Positions 8,661 to 16,231 of a stretch of DNA of 18,475 bases are shown in pieces. Where the stretch lies: assembly GCA_934717555.1 (NCBI GenBank), contig CAKUYY010000027.1, forward strand, positions 1 through 18,475, written 5' to 3'. This DNA comes from an uncultured Clostridium sp. GTDB taxonomy: Bacteria > Bacillota > Clostridia > Oscillospirales > Acutalibacteraceae. The notes under the pieces are model-generated. The model was not told the origin of the DNA and searched no databases. It saw nothing but the letters and a program-made list of their open reading frames with translations. A program made the position numbers and the translations under genes. The stretch's first letter is position 1. Every line of letters starts with the position of its first letter.

Positions 8661-9065
8661 TTAATGGCAGCCGCCGCAGCTGCCGCAGTCTCCTCCGCAG
8701 GATTCCACATAATCCGTGGTTTCTGGATCTTCTCCCTCTGCGCTCTGCATAATGATGGCGTTAACTCTCTTGAGCAGAGTATCCATCTCCTGTTTCGCCA
8801 TCTGGTAAGCGATCATATTGGGATTTTCCATAATGGAAGAATAACAATCTCTCAGCTCCAGATTGAATTTTTGTAATTTATCTTCATCGCGGTCTTCTTT
8901 TTGCGCTTCATTGTTGATAGCCATACGCTTGAGGTTAAATTCCCCGATGAGCTGCTGCAGCTGCTCGTCGGCGTCACTGGTCTTCTCCGCTTTCTGTAGA
9001 TTGAGATACCGCTCGTCCTTCTGAATTTCTTTGCCGATCTGTCTAGCCAATTCAATAATATCCAT
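8661..9065 (-). CDS. ricA: YlbF/YmcA (RicA-like) family protein with cysteine-rich tail
   Basis: This 134-residue, mostly helical protein fits the YlbF/YmcA family. In Bacillus, RicA (YmcA), RicF (YlbF) and RicT (YaaT) form an iron-sulphur complex needed for maturation of some polycistronic mRNAs by RNase Y, with effects on competence, biofilm and sporulation. The gene lies directly downstream of miaB, the same slot as ymcA in Bacillus, which favours RicA over RicF. The C-terminal tail carries four cysteines (C123, C127, C130, C133, CxxxCxxCxxC) followed by His, a likely cluster-binding site. I chose the second ATG (9065), 8 nt after AGGAGG; the ATG at 9071 is only 2 nt from that site. A terminator follows. 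Family assignment is good; the RicA/RicF distinction rests on position. Confidence 0.8.
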   Translation of the reverse strand: MDIIELARQIGKEIQKDERYLNLQKAEKTSDADEQLQQLIGEFNLKRMAINNEAQKEDRDEDKLQKFNLELRDCYSSIMENPNMIAYQMAKQEMDTLLKRVNAIIMQSAEGEDPETTDYVESCGGDCGSCGGCH

Positions 9066-9113
9066 TCTCATTTCCTCCTATAGAAACATGTATTTTTATA
9101 TTTTAGCAATTAA

Positions 9114-10535
9114 TTATTGCACTGGAGCAACCAATTCTCCCTTTAAAATCCAATTCCTGGCCTGAGTAATGCGAACCTGGGCGAAGGAGCCGATCAAAGA
9201 AGCGTCCCCGGGGAACTCTACAATAATATTTCCCTGGGTCCGGCCAGATAATTCCCCTTCGTGTCCCGCTTTTTCTTCCACCAATACCGTCTCGGTCCGT
9301 CCTACTAAGGACGCGCATCGTTTCGCTGCGATTTCCTCCTGTACTTTCAGCAGCTCGCTGAACCAAACTGTCTTTTCTTGATAGGAAACCGGATCCTCCA
9401 TTTTGGCCGCCGGCGTTCCCACCCGGGGAGAGAAAATAAATGTATACAAAGAGGTGAACTCTACCTCTCGAATTAAGGAGAGCGTTTCCTGGAATTCCTC
9501 ATAGGTTTCCCCAGGGAACCCCACAATGACATCGCTAGTCAAGGACAAATCCGGCATTTTGCTCTTGGCATAAGCGATCATCTCCAAATAAGCCTCCCGG
9601 GTATATTTACGGTTCATCGCCTTGAGCACACGGTTGCTTCCCGATTGGAAAGGCAAATGCAAATGATGGCAGATATGTTTTCCCTTGGCCATCATATCGA
9701 TCATTTCTTTGGTTGCGTCTTTCGGGTGGGATGTCATAAACCGAAGCCAATACTCTCCGGGAATCTCATCAATCTGACGCAGTAACTGGGCAAAAGATAC
9801 CGGATGTTCCAGATTTTTTCCATAGGAATTTACGTTCTGTCCCAATAAAGTGATATCTTTATATCCCGCTGAGATAATCTGCCTAGCTTCTTGCAGCACG
9901 GCCTCTGGCTGCCGGCTGCGCTCTCTGCCCCGGACATGGGGAACCACACAATAGGAACAGAAATTATCACAACCGTACATAATAGGGAGCCAAGCTTTGA
10001 TATCCCCATCCCTGCGCACAGGAATCCCTTCCACAACTTTGCGGTCATCCACACCTCGCTCTATCACGCGTTTTCCTGTAAACAACGCTTCATAAAGCAG
10101 CTGGGGAAAACGGTGCAGGGAATGTGTCCCGAATACCAAATTGACAAACGGAAAACTTTTCCGGATTTTTTCCGCCACATGTTCCTGCTCCATCATACAG
10201 CCGCATAAAGCGATCAGCATGGAAGGATGACGGCGTTTGATATTTTTCAAAGCCCCAACATTGCCAAACACACGGTCCTCCGCATGTTCCCGTACAGCAC
10301 AGGTATTAAACAGGATCAGGTCGGCATCTTCCTGCTGGTCGGTAAACCCGTATCCCATCTGTTGGAGCATCCCCTTGATCTTTTCCCCATCGGAAACATT
10401 CTGCTGGCATCCATAAGTATGGACAAAAGCCAAAGGCTGAGGCCCCCGGGCGCGTACTTCCATGATGGACTGTACCATTTGTATATAAGGCTGCTGGTCT
10501 TGCAAGCCATTTTGCAGAAATTCAAATTCGGTCAA
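9114..10535 (-). CDS. miaB: tRNA-2-methylthio-N6-dimethylallyladenosine synthase MiaB
   Basis: MiaB is a radical-SAM methylthiotransferase that converts i6A37 (made by MiaA) to ms2i6A37 in tRNA. The 473-residue protein has the N-terminal methylthiotransferase domain with three cluster cysteines: C43 in YGCQQN, C79 in FNTCAVRE and C113 in CGCMMEQ. The radical-SAM motif is CDNFCSYC (C189, C193, C196), and a C-terminal TRAM RNA-binding domain spans about 405-473. The start is TTG at 10535, 8 nt after AGGAGG. The frame stays open to a GTG at 10598, but the ribosome binding site supports the TTG. A promoter lies at 10623-10651. The ricA-like gene follows 48 nt downstream in the same transcript. 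Confidence 0.97.
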   Translation of the reverse strand: MTEFEFLQNGLQDQQPYIQMVQSIMEVRARGPQPLAFVHTYGCQQNVSDGEKIKGMLQQMGYGFTDQQEDADLILFNTCAVREHAEDRVFGNVGALKNIKRRHPSMLIALCGCMMEQEHVAEKIRKSFPFVNLVFGTHSLHRFPQLLYEALFTGKRVIERGVDDRKVVEGIPVRRDGDIKAWLPIMYGCDNFCSYCVVPHVRGRERSRQPEAVLQEARQIISAGYKDITLLGQNVNSYGKNLEHPVSFAQLLRQIDEIPGEYWLRFMTSHPKDATKEMIDMMAKGKHICHHLHLPFQSGSNRVLKAMNRKYTREAYLEMIAYAKSKMPDLSLTSDVIVGFPGETYEEFQETLSLIREVEFTSLYTFIFSPRVGTPAAKMEDPVSYQEKTVWFSELLKVQEEIAAKRCASLVGRTETVLVEEKAGHEGELSGRTQGNIIVEFPGDASLIGSFAQVRITQARNWILKGELVAPVQ

Positions 10536-10575
10536 ACCGATAAACCTCCTACCTCTCTCACTTGCAGCCAAAAGC

Positions 10576-10596
10576 GTCCGACAAAATTCGCCGGAC
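10576..10596 (-). other. Small hairpin in the miaB leader
   Basis: GTCCG (10576-10580) and CGGAC (10592-10596) can pair across an 11-nt loop in the 5' leader of the miaB transcript, about 40 nt upstream of the TTG start. The stem is short. There is no T-run, so it is not a terminator. A regulatory role is not shown. Confidence 0.3.
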
Positions 10597-10622
10597 ACAT
10601 AAAATTGGACTAATATTGTATT

Positions 10623-10651
10623 ATTTTATCATACCCATTCCTTTTGTTCAA
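10623..10651 (-). promoter_or_regulatory. SigA-type promoter for miaB-ricA
   Basis: On the minus strand, TTGAAC (10651-10646) is separated by exactly 17 nt from TAAAAT (10628-10623), which is preceded by an extended TGA. Transcription would start near 10616 and give a leader of about 80 nt before the miaB TTG. Confidence 0.75.
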
Positions 10652-10756
10652 GAACCAATCAAAAAAAGAAGGAAACCATTTGTAATGATAAAGCATATAA
10701 GCGTGAAATAAGATATTAATATTTCTATATCTGGTTTTTAAAAGGAATTTATCATT

Positions 10757-10979
10757 ATGAAAATTCCAAAAGGTCATTATCCATTAAGGTTAGCGAATGC
10801 GGATAGATTATCATTCCCAAAGAGGCCAGGGATGTCTTTCAAATCAAGGCTGGCGATACCTTGATGTTCTGGGAGACGAAAAGAGGGGGATCTCTGTGAC
10901 GAAATCCGATGTCCTGGAACGTCACGCAAATGAAGTGTTTCAAAAAATCGCGGAGGTAGACAGACATGAGAATCCATGA
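10757..10979 (+). pseudogene. Broken AbrB/SpoVT-type DNA-binding protein gene
   Basis: The pieces of a swapped-hairpin AbrB-like regulator are spread over three plus-strand frames. A start ATG at 10757, after AAAGGA, gives MKIPKGHYP. A shift near 10782 leads to IKVSECG, then a TAG (10804-10806) where the family has Gln, then IIIPKEARDVFQIKAGDTL. A second shift near 10864-10866 leads to VLGDEKRGISVTKSDVLE and a normal end at 10979. The rebuilt text matches the family pattern KGQIVIPKEARDVF...GDTLLVLGDE, where the first part binds DNA. The three lesions make an active product very unlikely. It overlaps the next broken gene by 14 nt, showing they were once an operon. The identity comes from reading across frames, so alignment to intact relatives is the test. 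Confidence 0.75.
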
Positions 10980-11572
10980 AACCACACTTCCTTTTCTGCG
11001 GGAAGACTGTAGCATAGAGTTTGGTCCAGAACTGGGGGAAAAATTGTATCAAGCCGCTGAACAAATTTACCAGTAACTGATCCTTCGTATGGATGATAGA
11101 AACAGTGAGGTGGTCCGTGAACATCTACAAAAGAAACTTTTTCCTCCTATGGCCTACTGCAAAGTCCTGCTCTCAGAAGGATATGACAGGGAAACAGCGC
11201 TTGCCTATGTAAAAAAAGAAACCCATAAAGCGTCTTGTGTGAAAAAAAGAGGAAATGCACAAACTTGCCAAAATGTCCTTCTCTTATATGATGTATCGAA
11301 TGGGCGGAAAAAAGCATATGCGGAAAAATTTTCCCGAGGAAGGCTGGGATACCGAGTGAATACGCTGTGATGGGCAAGAAATTCATTTCAATCTGCATCG
11401 CTGTATTGATTGGGATATAACAAATTTATATGAATGTCCGGAACTTTGCTGCGTGTACTGCGAAAACGACAATATTTCTTTTTCAGAACTTCTTCCCAAA
11501 ATCATATTTCAACGTAGTGGAACACTGGGCGGTGGATCGACCTGTTGTGATTTTCATTTTATCAAAGCATAA
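10966..11572 (+). pseudogene. Broken ATC-hydrolase-like gene
   Basis: Rebuilt across lesions, this gives a protein of about 200 residues. Its C-terminal half (FPEEGWDTE, DGQEIHFNLHRC, ECPELCCVYCEND, GGGSTCCDFHF) resembles the L-2-amino-thiazoline-4-carboxylic acid hydrolase-like family, which closes with a GG..CCDF.F motif. The start ATG at 10966 has GGAGGT 8 nt upstream. Lesions are a TAA at 11074-11076 (codon 37), an A7 run at 11242-11248 where six A would restore the frame (giving KKEEMHKLAKMSFSYMMYR), and a TGA at 11357-11359, probably from TGG. The frame then runs to a TAA at 11570. Most family members have no proven natural substrate, so the lost function is unknown. A terminator follows directly. 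The broken AbrB-like gene upstream was probably its regulator. Confidence 0.75.
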
Positions 11573-11573
11573 G

Positions 11574-11603
11574 AGTACCCCCTCTCAAACAGATGGGGGT
11601 ACT
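11574..11603 (+). terminator. Hairpin terminator, convergent genes
   Basis: AGTACCCCC (11574-11582) pairs perfectly with GGGGGTACT (11595-11603) across a 12-nt loop, followed on the plus strand by TTTGATCCTTTTCTT. It starts right after the ATC-hydrolase-like pseudogene and lies 14 nt beyond the glycosyltransferase stop on the other strand. It may serve both directions, though the minus-strand T-run is weak. Confidence 0.75.
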
Positions 11604-11616
11604 TTTGATCCTTTTC

Positions 11617-12600
11617 TTATCCTTTATTTCTACTTTTGTACATCCAGGGAATCATTTTCCAGGTAACGATAGCTTTACGCAACCGGTGGCCGGAATATTT
11701 CCCCGCTATCAAAAACTTTTCATATCCCTTCAAGCGCAGCATACCGCGGATAGCATTATATCCCGTTCCCTCATCCAAAAGGCTATCTATACAAGATAAA
11801 ATGGCATCAGGCATTTTTTCCTGCAAAAAACAAGTGGCCAATTTATGATCTTTCCCATATCTTGTTTGTATAACACTATACACTCTTTTAAGCGCTTCAA
11901 TCCGTTCAAAGCACTGTACTCCTATTGGTTTCACATTAGAACCTTTCACCTGATAGATTTTGTCCCGTATCACGGGGGTGGGAGATTCTACTGCACGGCT
12001 GGTATAAAGAAGCGCCCGAAGAATAAATTCTTCCGCGTATCCATAAGCACATCCTTCTGTAAACAGAATACGGTTTTCCAGCAGAAAATTTCGCCGCAAT
12101 AAAACCGCGCCAATATCAATTCCATAAGAGGAACGCAATAATTTCTGAGCGACCTCGCTTCCCTCACAAATTTTTGCCGGTCCTGTCCCGCAGAAAAAAT
12201 GTTCCCCGCTGGGGATACCAAACACTATATCCGCGTCCGTCCTGCGGGCATCCTGATAATAACCAGCGATAAAGTCCCGATATAATCGCCTGGGAAACAG
12301 AAATGTGATGTATTCCCCTGCTGCCTTATAGATCCCCGTATTAAAAGCGGCTCCAATGGTACCATTACCATTTTGCACCACATATCCCCGTAATTTTGAT
12401 TCCTTGATAACAGAAAGGGCTTCCAGTACCCCATGGTCCGTGGATCCCATATCAACAATGATATACTCCACCTGTAAATCGGCAACCTGATCTGCGATAC
12501 TGCGTACAATTCCCGCTATCTCCTGTTCCAAATCCCGCATAGGGATGATTACCGAAATATCTGTTGATACCATTGTTTTGTCATCTGCCTTTCCTGTCAA
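11617..12600 (-). CDS. Family 2 glycosyltransferase-like protein with altered DXD region
   Basis: The N-terminal half has the GT-A fold pattern of family 2 glycosyltransferases: ISVIIPMRDLEQEI, then VEYIIVDMGSTD (D50), GTIGAAFNTGIYKAAGEYITF. Where relatives have an FLD-x-DD type metal-binding motif, this protein reads FLFPRRLYRD. The neighbouring frame reads FPGDYIG at the same spot, which suggests two compensating frameshifts (12276-12294). Activity is therefore doubtful. The C-terminal half is helical and basic and ends WMYKSRNKG, with no membrane segment. The longest form starts at TTG 12600, 10 nt after AAAGGA; the ATG at 12573 is an alternative. An extended -10 promoter lies upstream. 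Substrate unknown. It stands alone, convergent with the broken plus-strand genes. Confidence 0.75.
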   Translation of the reverse strand: MTGKADDKTMVSTDISVIIPMRDLEQEIAGIVRSIADQVADLQVEYIIVDMGSTDHGVLEALSVIKESKLRGYVVQNGNGTIGAAFNTGIYKAAGEYITFLFPRRLYRDFIAGYYQDARRTDADIVFGIPSGEHFFCGTGPAKICEGSEVAQKLLRSSYGIDIGAVLLRRNFLLENRILFTEGCAYGYAEEFILRALLYTSRAVESPTPVIRDKIYQVKGSNVKPIGVQCFERIEALKRVYSVIQTRYGKDHKLATCFLQEKMPDAILSCIDSLLDEGTGYNAIRGMLRLKGYEKFLIAGKYSGHRLRKAIVTWKMIPWMYKSRNKG

Positions 12601-12633
12601 ACAACACTACTCTGTCCTTTATTTTCTTTTTAT

Positions 12634-12642
12634 AGTATATCA
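12634..12642 (-). promoter_or_regulatory. Extended -10 promoter for the glycosyltransferase gene
   Basis: On the minus strand, TG-A-TATACT (12642-12634) forms an extended -10 element 34 nt upstream of the TTG start. No good -35 box is present 17 nt further up (CTGGAT). Confidence 0.5.
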
Positions 12643-12741
12643 CATCGATAGAAATAATCCAGTATATTCTTTCGCCTTTTTTCCCCTTGATTTTGTGTAA
12701 ATTGAAATGTGTTTTCTCAAATATGATGTAGGAAATAAATA

Positions 12742-12769
12742 CCGCCCGATTTTCATAAAAATCAGGCGG
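12742..12769 (-). terminator. Intrinsic terminator after the C39 peptidase gene
   Basis: On the minus strand, CCGCCTGATTTT pairs with AAAATCGGGCGG, 12 bp including one T-G wobble, across a 4-nt loop, followed by TATTTATTT. It lies 25 nt after the peptidase stop codon. Confidence 0.8.
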
Positions 12770-12794
12770 AAAAGTTGTGTGTTCATCACATTTT

Positions 12795-13646
12795 TCAAAG
12801 ATTTGATTGGATTACTACAGATTGACAGCCTAGCTCTTGAAACCGTTTTTCCACGAGGCTTTTAGAATAGGAAACCAACCCGTTGCTCTCATAAGGGTCA
12901 TTAAAATAGTATTTATTCTCATCGTATCCAACCAAAACCATACAATGTTCCGGAGAAACCCATCGGACGGTCCTGCCACTATCTACCGCAATCCATTCAT
13001 TTCCTGGACAGGTAGGTTCCATATTGATGCTGGCCCACACCAGTACAGGATCCTGGGTATCGATATACTTTTCCAAATCCTCAAGAGAAGTTCCTGTGGT
13101 ATCCACCGCCTTTTGTTTTCCTGATAAAACGCGATTTAAAGTTTTTTCCACCACTGGGGCATAACATCCGCAGCTCCAGGAGTCTCGGGGATCCCCGGCA
13201 AAGGCTTTATATGGATCTGCGCCGTAGAGAATCCCGTCCTCCCGGTAAAAATCTTCTTTGTCTAAATAATCATCAATCAATTCCTCTATTGTGACCGAAT
13301 AACCGTAATACTGCAACAACATGGTGGAACTTACCATCTCACATCCAGAAGGATATTCTGCTTCCTGGCTGATATACGGTACATCCAAAATCAGCTTGTC
13401 AACAGAAACGACCCCATTTTGCTGCTGGATCTGCGTAGGGGCTGGCTTTGCTAGTGCCTGCTGCACAGCCCGCTCTTCCTGAGAGGAACCCGCTTGTTTC
13501 GCGTTTGGCGTACTACTGCCCACAGGTATTACTATAGTATCTTTTAAAAATATAAAGGAAAGCGTACCGAGAAAAACAATCGTGACAGCAAGGATAATAT
13601 ATGGCGTCAGCCGTCTTTTCCTAAAATGTTTTTTTCTTTGTTTCAT
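12795..13646 (-). CDS. Membrane-anchored C39-like cysteine peptidase
   Basis: The 283-residue protein has a very basic start, one membrane segment (about 14-34) and a Gln/Ala/Pro-rich stalk to about 82. The rest is a papain-like domain of the C39_2/YvpB type. The catalytic Cys is probably C102 in YPSGCEMVSSTMLLQYYGY. The His and Asp would be H234 in SPEHCMVLVGYDE and D250 in YYFNDPY, giving the family's Cys-His-Asp set. The catalytic part faces outside the cell. Related domains occur in bacteriocin exporters, but no transporter is fused or adjacent here, so the target is unknown; cell-surface protein processing is a guess. ATG 13646 is 7 nt after AGGGAG. A promoter-like site lies upstream and a terminator follows, so it is probably transcribed alone. 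Confidence 0.85.
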   Translation of the reverse strand: MKQRKKHFRKRRLTPYIILAVTIVFLGTLSFIFLKDTIVIPVGSSTPNAKQAGSSQEERAVQQALAKPAPTQIQQQNGVVSVDKLILDVPYISQEAEYPSGCEMVSSTMLLQYYGYSVTIEELIDDYLDKEDFYREDGILYGADPYKAFAGDPRDSWSCGCYAPVVEKTLNRVLSGKQKAVDTTGTSLEDLEKYIDTQDPVLVWASINMEPTCPGNEWIAVDSGRTVRWVSPEHCMVLVGYDENKYYFNDPYESNGLVSYSKSLVEKRFQELGCQSVVIQSNL

Positions 13647-13685
13647 TTTTATTCTCCCTATGGTTTTCTATCATACATTAATTTT

Positions 13686-13694
13686 ATTATACCA
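13686..13694 (-). promoter_or_regulatory. Extended -10 promoter for the C39 peptidase gene
   Basis: TG-G-TATAAT on the minus strand (13694-13686) is a consensus extended -10 about 40 nt upstream of the peptidase start. The -35 region (TTTCTT) is weak. The remaining intergenic sequence, 13695-13807, is AT-rich. It shows only a weak GGAAAA/TTTTCC pairing (13759-13778) with no T-run, so some read-through from the upstream operon is possible. Confidence 0.6.
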
Positions 13695-13807
13695 CAAAAA
13701 CAGTAAAAAAGAAAACAAAGTAATGTTATAAAAATGTAAAATAACACTAATTTATAGAGGAAAACATTTTATTTTTCCATTCTTTTGTAGAAATACGTGA
13801 TTAAAAT

Positions 13808-14782
13808 TCACCTTAAACTTTCTTCTATTTTTACCCAATCCCCCTGAAAACTAAACCCACAGAAATTCCACTCCATAGGATCAAAAAACAATACCATCTG
13901 AGACTTTATATCGTAATGATACCGACTGATCGATACCCCCAGTTCCATAATCAATTCCTGATCTGTCATATAAATATCGGTCACATCTTTAAAAGAAAAC
14001 TGCATAACCTGATCATAATCAAAATCCACAATTTGGTAACCCGTTTCTATCCTTCCAAAAGTCATCCCTTCCGTAAACCTGGAGTAGGCCCAGCTGTCCT
14101 GTTGACAGCCAAACATGGCTGTCGCGGTATTGATCTGCTTTAAGTAACCGATAAACAGTTCCCCTGTCATACCCTCCTCTCTCCTATGATAAATCTCCCC
14201 TGTTTTTTCATCTTCTATATATTGACTGAACGCACGGTAAGCCTGCTCCATTTTTTCCCGGTGTGTTCTTTGCCGATTGACGGGACGTTGGTGATAGTAA
14301 ACAAACGAGCCGGCCGCTACCGCGCAATCAACCTGGTACCATTCTCCTGTAGATTCCTTCTGCGCCTCCATTCCCTTTAAAAAAACGGTAGAATCAAATG
14401 GGTGAAAATATTCCCCATCCTTTTCTTTCATCCCTTGTTCAGCGGTCGTTCCCGCATTAAAGCCAATCTGCGCACGCGCGCCTGGACAAAACATCCAGTT
14501 TACAGTTTTATTAAAACCAGCTTTCCATAAAATCTCTTTTTGATAACCTCCTAAAGGCTGCTGCTTCTCGGGATCATAATAGATCCATGGCGGCAGCGTG
14601 ATCTGGTCATTTTCTCCATACAGCCTCTGTGAAATTTCCTTATCCTCCATAGAAACCACTTCGCCTTCGTAAGAAGGCAGAAGATTGATAATCTGTCCCG
14701 CAGAAAAGTATCCCAAGGCGATCACACCTATGGTAATCCCTATCAAAAAGGCAACTTGAACCGCCCTTCTTTTTTTGTTCAA
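13808..14782 (-). CDS. Unknown membrane-anchored protein coupled to a histidine kinase
   Basis: I do not recognise this 324-residue protein. It has a basic start (KKRR), one membrane segment (about residues 8-28) and a long extracytoplasmic domain with no repeats and many Tyr, Phe and Trp. The topology is typical of a lipid-free anchored surface protein. Notable segments are LPPWIYYDPEKQQPLGGYQ and CPGARAQIGFNAGTTAEQG in the first half and a beta-rich end (MELGVSISRYHYDIKSQMVLFF). The start is TTG 14782, 7 nt after AGGAGG, and it overlaps the kinase stop as TTGA, so the two are translationally coupled. By position it could modulate the kinase, as YycH and YycI do for WalK, but I see no sequence match to those. 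Function unknown. Confidence 0.8.
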   Translation of the reverse strand: MNKKRRAVQVAFLIGITIGVIALGYFSAGQIINLLPSYEGEVVSMEDKEISQRLYGENDQITLPPWIYYDPEKQQPLGGYQKEILWKAGFNKTVNWMFCPGARAQIGFNAGTTAEQGMKEKDGEYFHPFDSTVFLKGMEAQKESTGEWYQVDCAVAAGSFVYYHQRPVNRQRTHREKMEQAYRAFSQYIEDEKTGEIYHRREEGMTGELFIGYLKQINTATAMFGCQQDSWAYSRFTEGMTFGRIETGYQIVDFDYDQVMQFSFKDVTDIYMTDQELIMELGVSISRYHYDIKSQMVLFFDPMEWNFCGFSFQGDWVKIEESLR

Positions 14783-16218
14783 AAATCTCCCTCCTCAAAC
14801 GTCACTGTTACCAAGGTCCCTTTCCCTACCGTGCTTTGAATGGATAACACCGCCCCGTGCAATTGGGCGATCTCCACACATAAAGGCAGGCCCAGTCCTG
14901 CCCCTCCCGCTTTTCTGGAACGGGATTTGTCCAGCATATAAAATGGTTTGACAATCTGGTCCAATTCCTTTTGGGGGATTCCCATTCCTTCATCCTTGAC
15001 GGAAAATACCAACCGCTTGTCCTCCCGATAAAAACTGCGGAGTTCAATGGTTTTTCCCGCTGGAGATGCCTTTGCCGCGTTATCCACCAGATTATAAAGG
15101 AGGGATTTCATCAGCTCCTGATCTACCCGTACTGTTCCAGGGACAGAAGCTACAATAAGTTTTAATCCTCTTCCCGCAATTAGTGGGGATAAACTGTACT
15201 CCACTTCCCGGAAAAAGTCCGATAGAGAGACCTCTACAAAATCCAGTTTGGTGGAACCCATGGTGATGAGCTCCATCAACTTTCCGGAAAGGGCCCGCAG
15301 CCGCCTGGTTTCCTGTACGATCACATTGGCGTAATCCTGGCGTTCCTCGTTACTGACCATTCGTTTTACCCGGAGGATATCGGCAAAACCCAGGATAGAG
15401 GTCAGCGGTGTTTTCATTTCATGGGCCAGGTTGGCGATAAAGGTTTTGCGGTCTTCCGCCACCTGTTCCAGCTGGTGGACGTTCTGTTCTACCGCCTCGG
15501 CCATACGGTTCATGTTGTCGGCTAATTCTGAAAGTTCGTTATATCCTCGGACACGCAGTCGTTTTTGATAGTTGCCCTGTGCGATCTCCCAGGTTCCTTC
15601 ATTAATTTTTCTCAGCGGGCGTAACAGGGTCCATACCACCAATAGCAAAATACCGGCTATCATAGCCGCGCACGCCACGCTGAGCCATTGGACATATTGA
15701 ATCTGTTCTTTTTCCATCTGGAACACCTGCGTAATATCGGAGACCGTCACAATCTGATAATACCAGCCTTCCAGCAGGATAGTAGAAGCCGCCAAAACAT
15801 TCTGGCGGCCTCCCTGCTCGATAATCTGGACACAGTTCTGTTCTATGCTGCTTTGTTTTGCGGCATACTCCGCCAACGCACCAGCCTCCTGCCGAAGAAC
15901 CGTCCCACTGGAACAGATTTCCTCCCCATCCCGATAGGCATAGATACCAGAAAAGCTAACATTACTATCCCGTAAGTATTCCTGCATCGTAGCTGTTACA
16001 TCTTCTGTATCCAGCAAAAGGTCGTCTGTCTGCAATCGGGTATATACCAGCTTATCCCGGACAGAAGCCGCAAAATAAGCGTGTTCATCCATCGCCCGGG
16101 AGCGCTCCCGGTTCACCAAAAGCTGATGCTGGCTGGACAATAGGAGCAATGCCGTACCGTCTACCGCTAGGATCACCAGGATCAGCGTACATATGAAGAT
16201 TTTTTGCCATAATTTCAT
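14779..16218 (-). CDS. Membrane sensor histidine kinase
   Basis: The 479-residue kinase has two membrane segments (about 7-27 and 178-199) enclosing an extracytoplasmic sensor of about 150 residues. A HAMP linker (200-250), a short coiled stretch and the dimerisation/phosphoacceptor domain follow, with H266 in FIANLAHEMKTPLTS. The ATPase domain shows the N box LLYNLVDNAAKAS (374-385), the G1 box DEGMGIP (409-415) and the G2 box GGAGLGL (438-444). It should autophosphorylate on H266 and pass phosphate to the response regulator encoded 13 nt upstream. The signal is unknown. ATG 16218 has GGGGAAACGG upstream. The last codon overlaps the start of the unknown anchored protein, marking a three-gene operon. 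Confidence 0.95.
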   Translation of the reverse strand: MKLWQKIFICTLILVILAVDGTALLLLSSQHQLLVNRERSRAMDEHAYFAASVRDKLVYTRLQTDDLLLDTEDVTATMQEYLRDSNVSFSGIYAYRDGEEICSSGTVLRQEAGALAEYAAKQSSIEQNCVQIIEQGGRQNVLAASTILLEGWYYQIVTVSDITQVFQMEKEQIQYVQWLSVACAAMIAGILLLVVWTLLRPLRKINEGTWEIAQGNYQKRLRVRGYNELSELADNMNRMAEAVEQNVHQLEQVAEDRKTFIANLAHEMKTPLTSILGFADILRVKRMVSNEERQDYANVIVQETRRLRALSGKLMELITMGSTKLDFVEVSLSDFFREVEYSLSPLIAGRGLKLIVASVPGTVRVDQELMKSLLYNLVDNAAKASPAGKTIELRSFYREDKRLVFSVKDEGMGIPQKELDQIVKPFYMLDKSRSRKAGGAGLGLPLCVEIAQLHGAVLSIQSTVGKGTLVTVTFEEGDF

Positions 16219-16231
16219 TCTGCCGTTTCCC

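Noticed and set aside
9066..9071. Upstream ATG as the start of the ricA-like gene
   Set aside because: It is only 2 nt from AGGAGG, while the second ATG is 8 nt away.
11089..11370. 93-codon plus-strand frame as a separate gene
   Set aside because: It is the middle piece of the broken ATC-hydrolase-like gene, in the same frame as the ATG at 10966 and cut off by the TAA at 11074 and the A7 shift.
11430..11666. 78-codon plus-strand frame
   Set aside because: It overlaps the pseudogene's true frame and runs through the terminator hairpin; its residues lack the family text seen in the other frame.
13759..13778. GGAAAA/TTTTCC pairing as a terminator of the kinase operon
   Set aside because: The stem is short and AT-rich, and no T-run follows.
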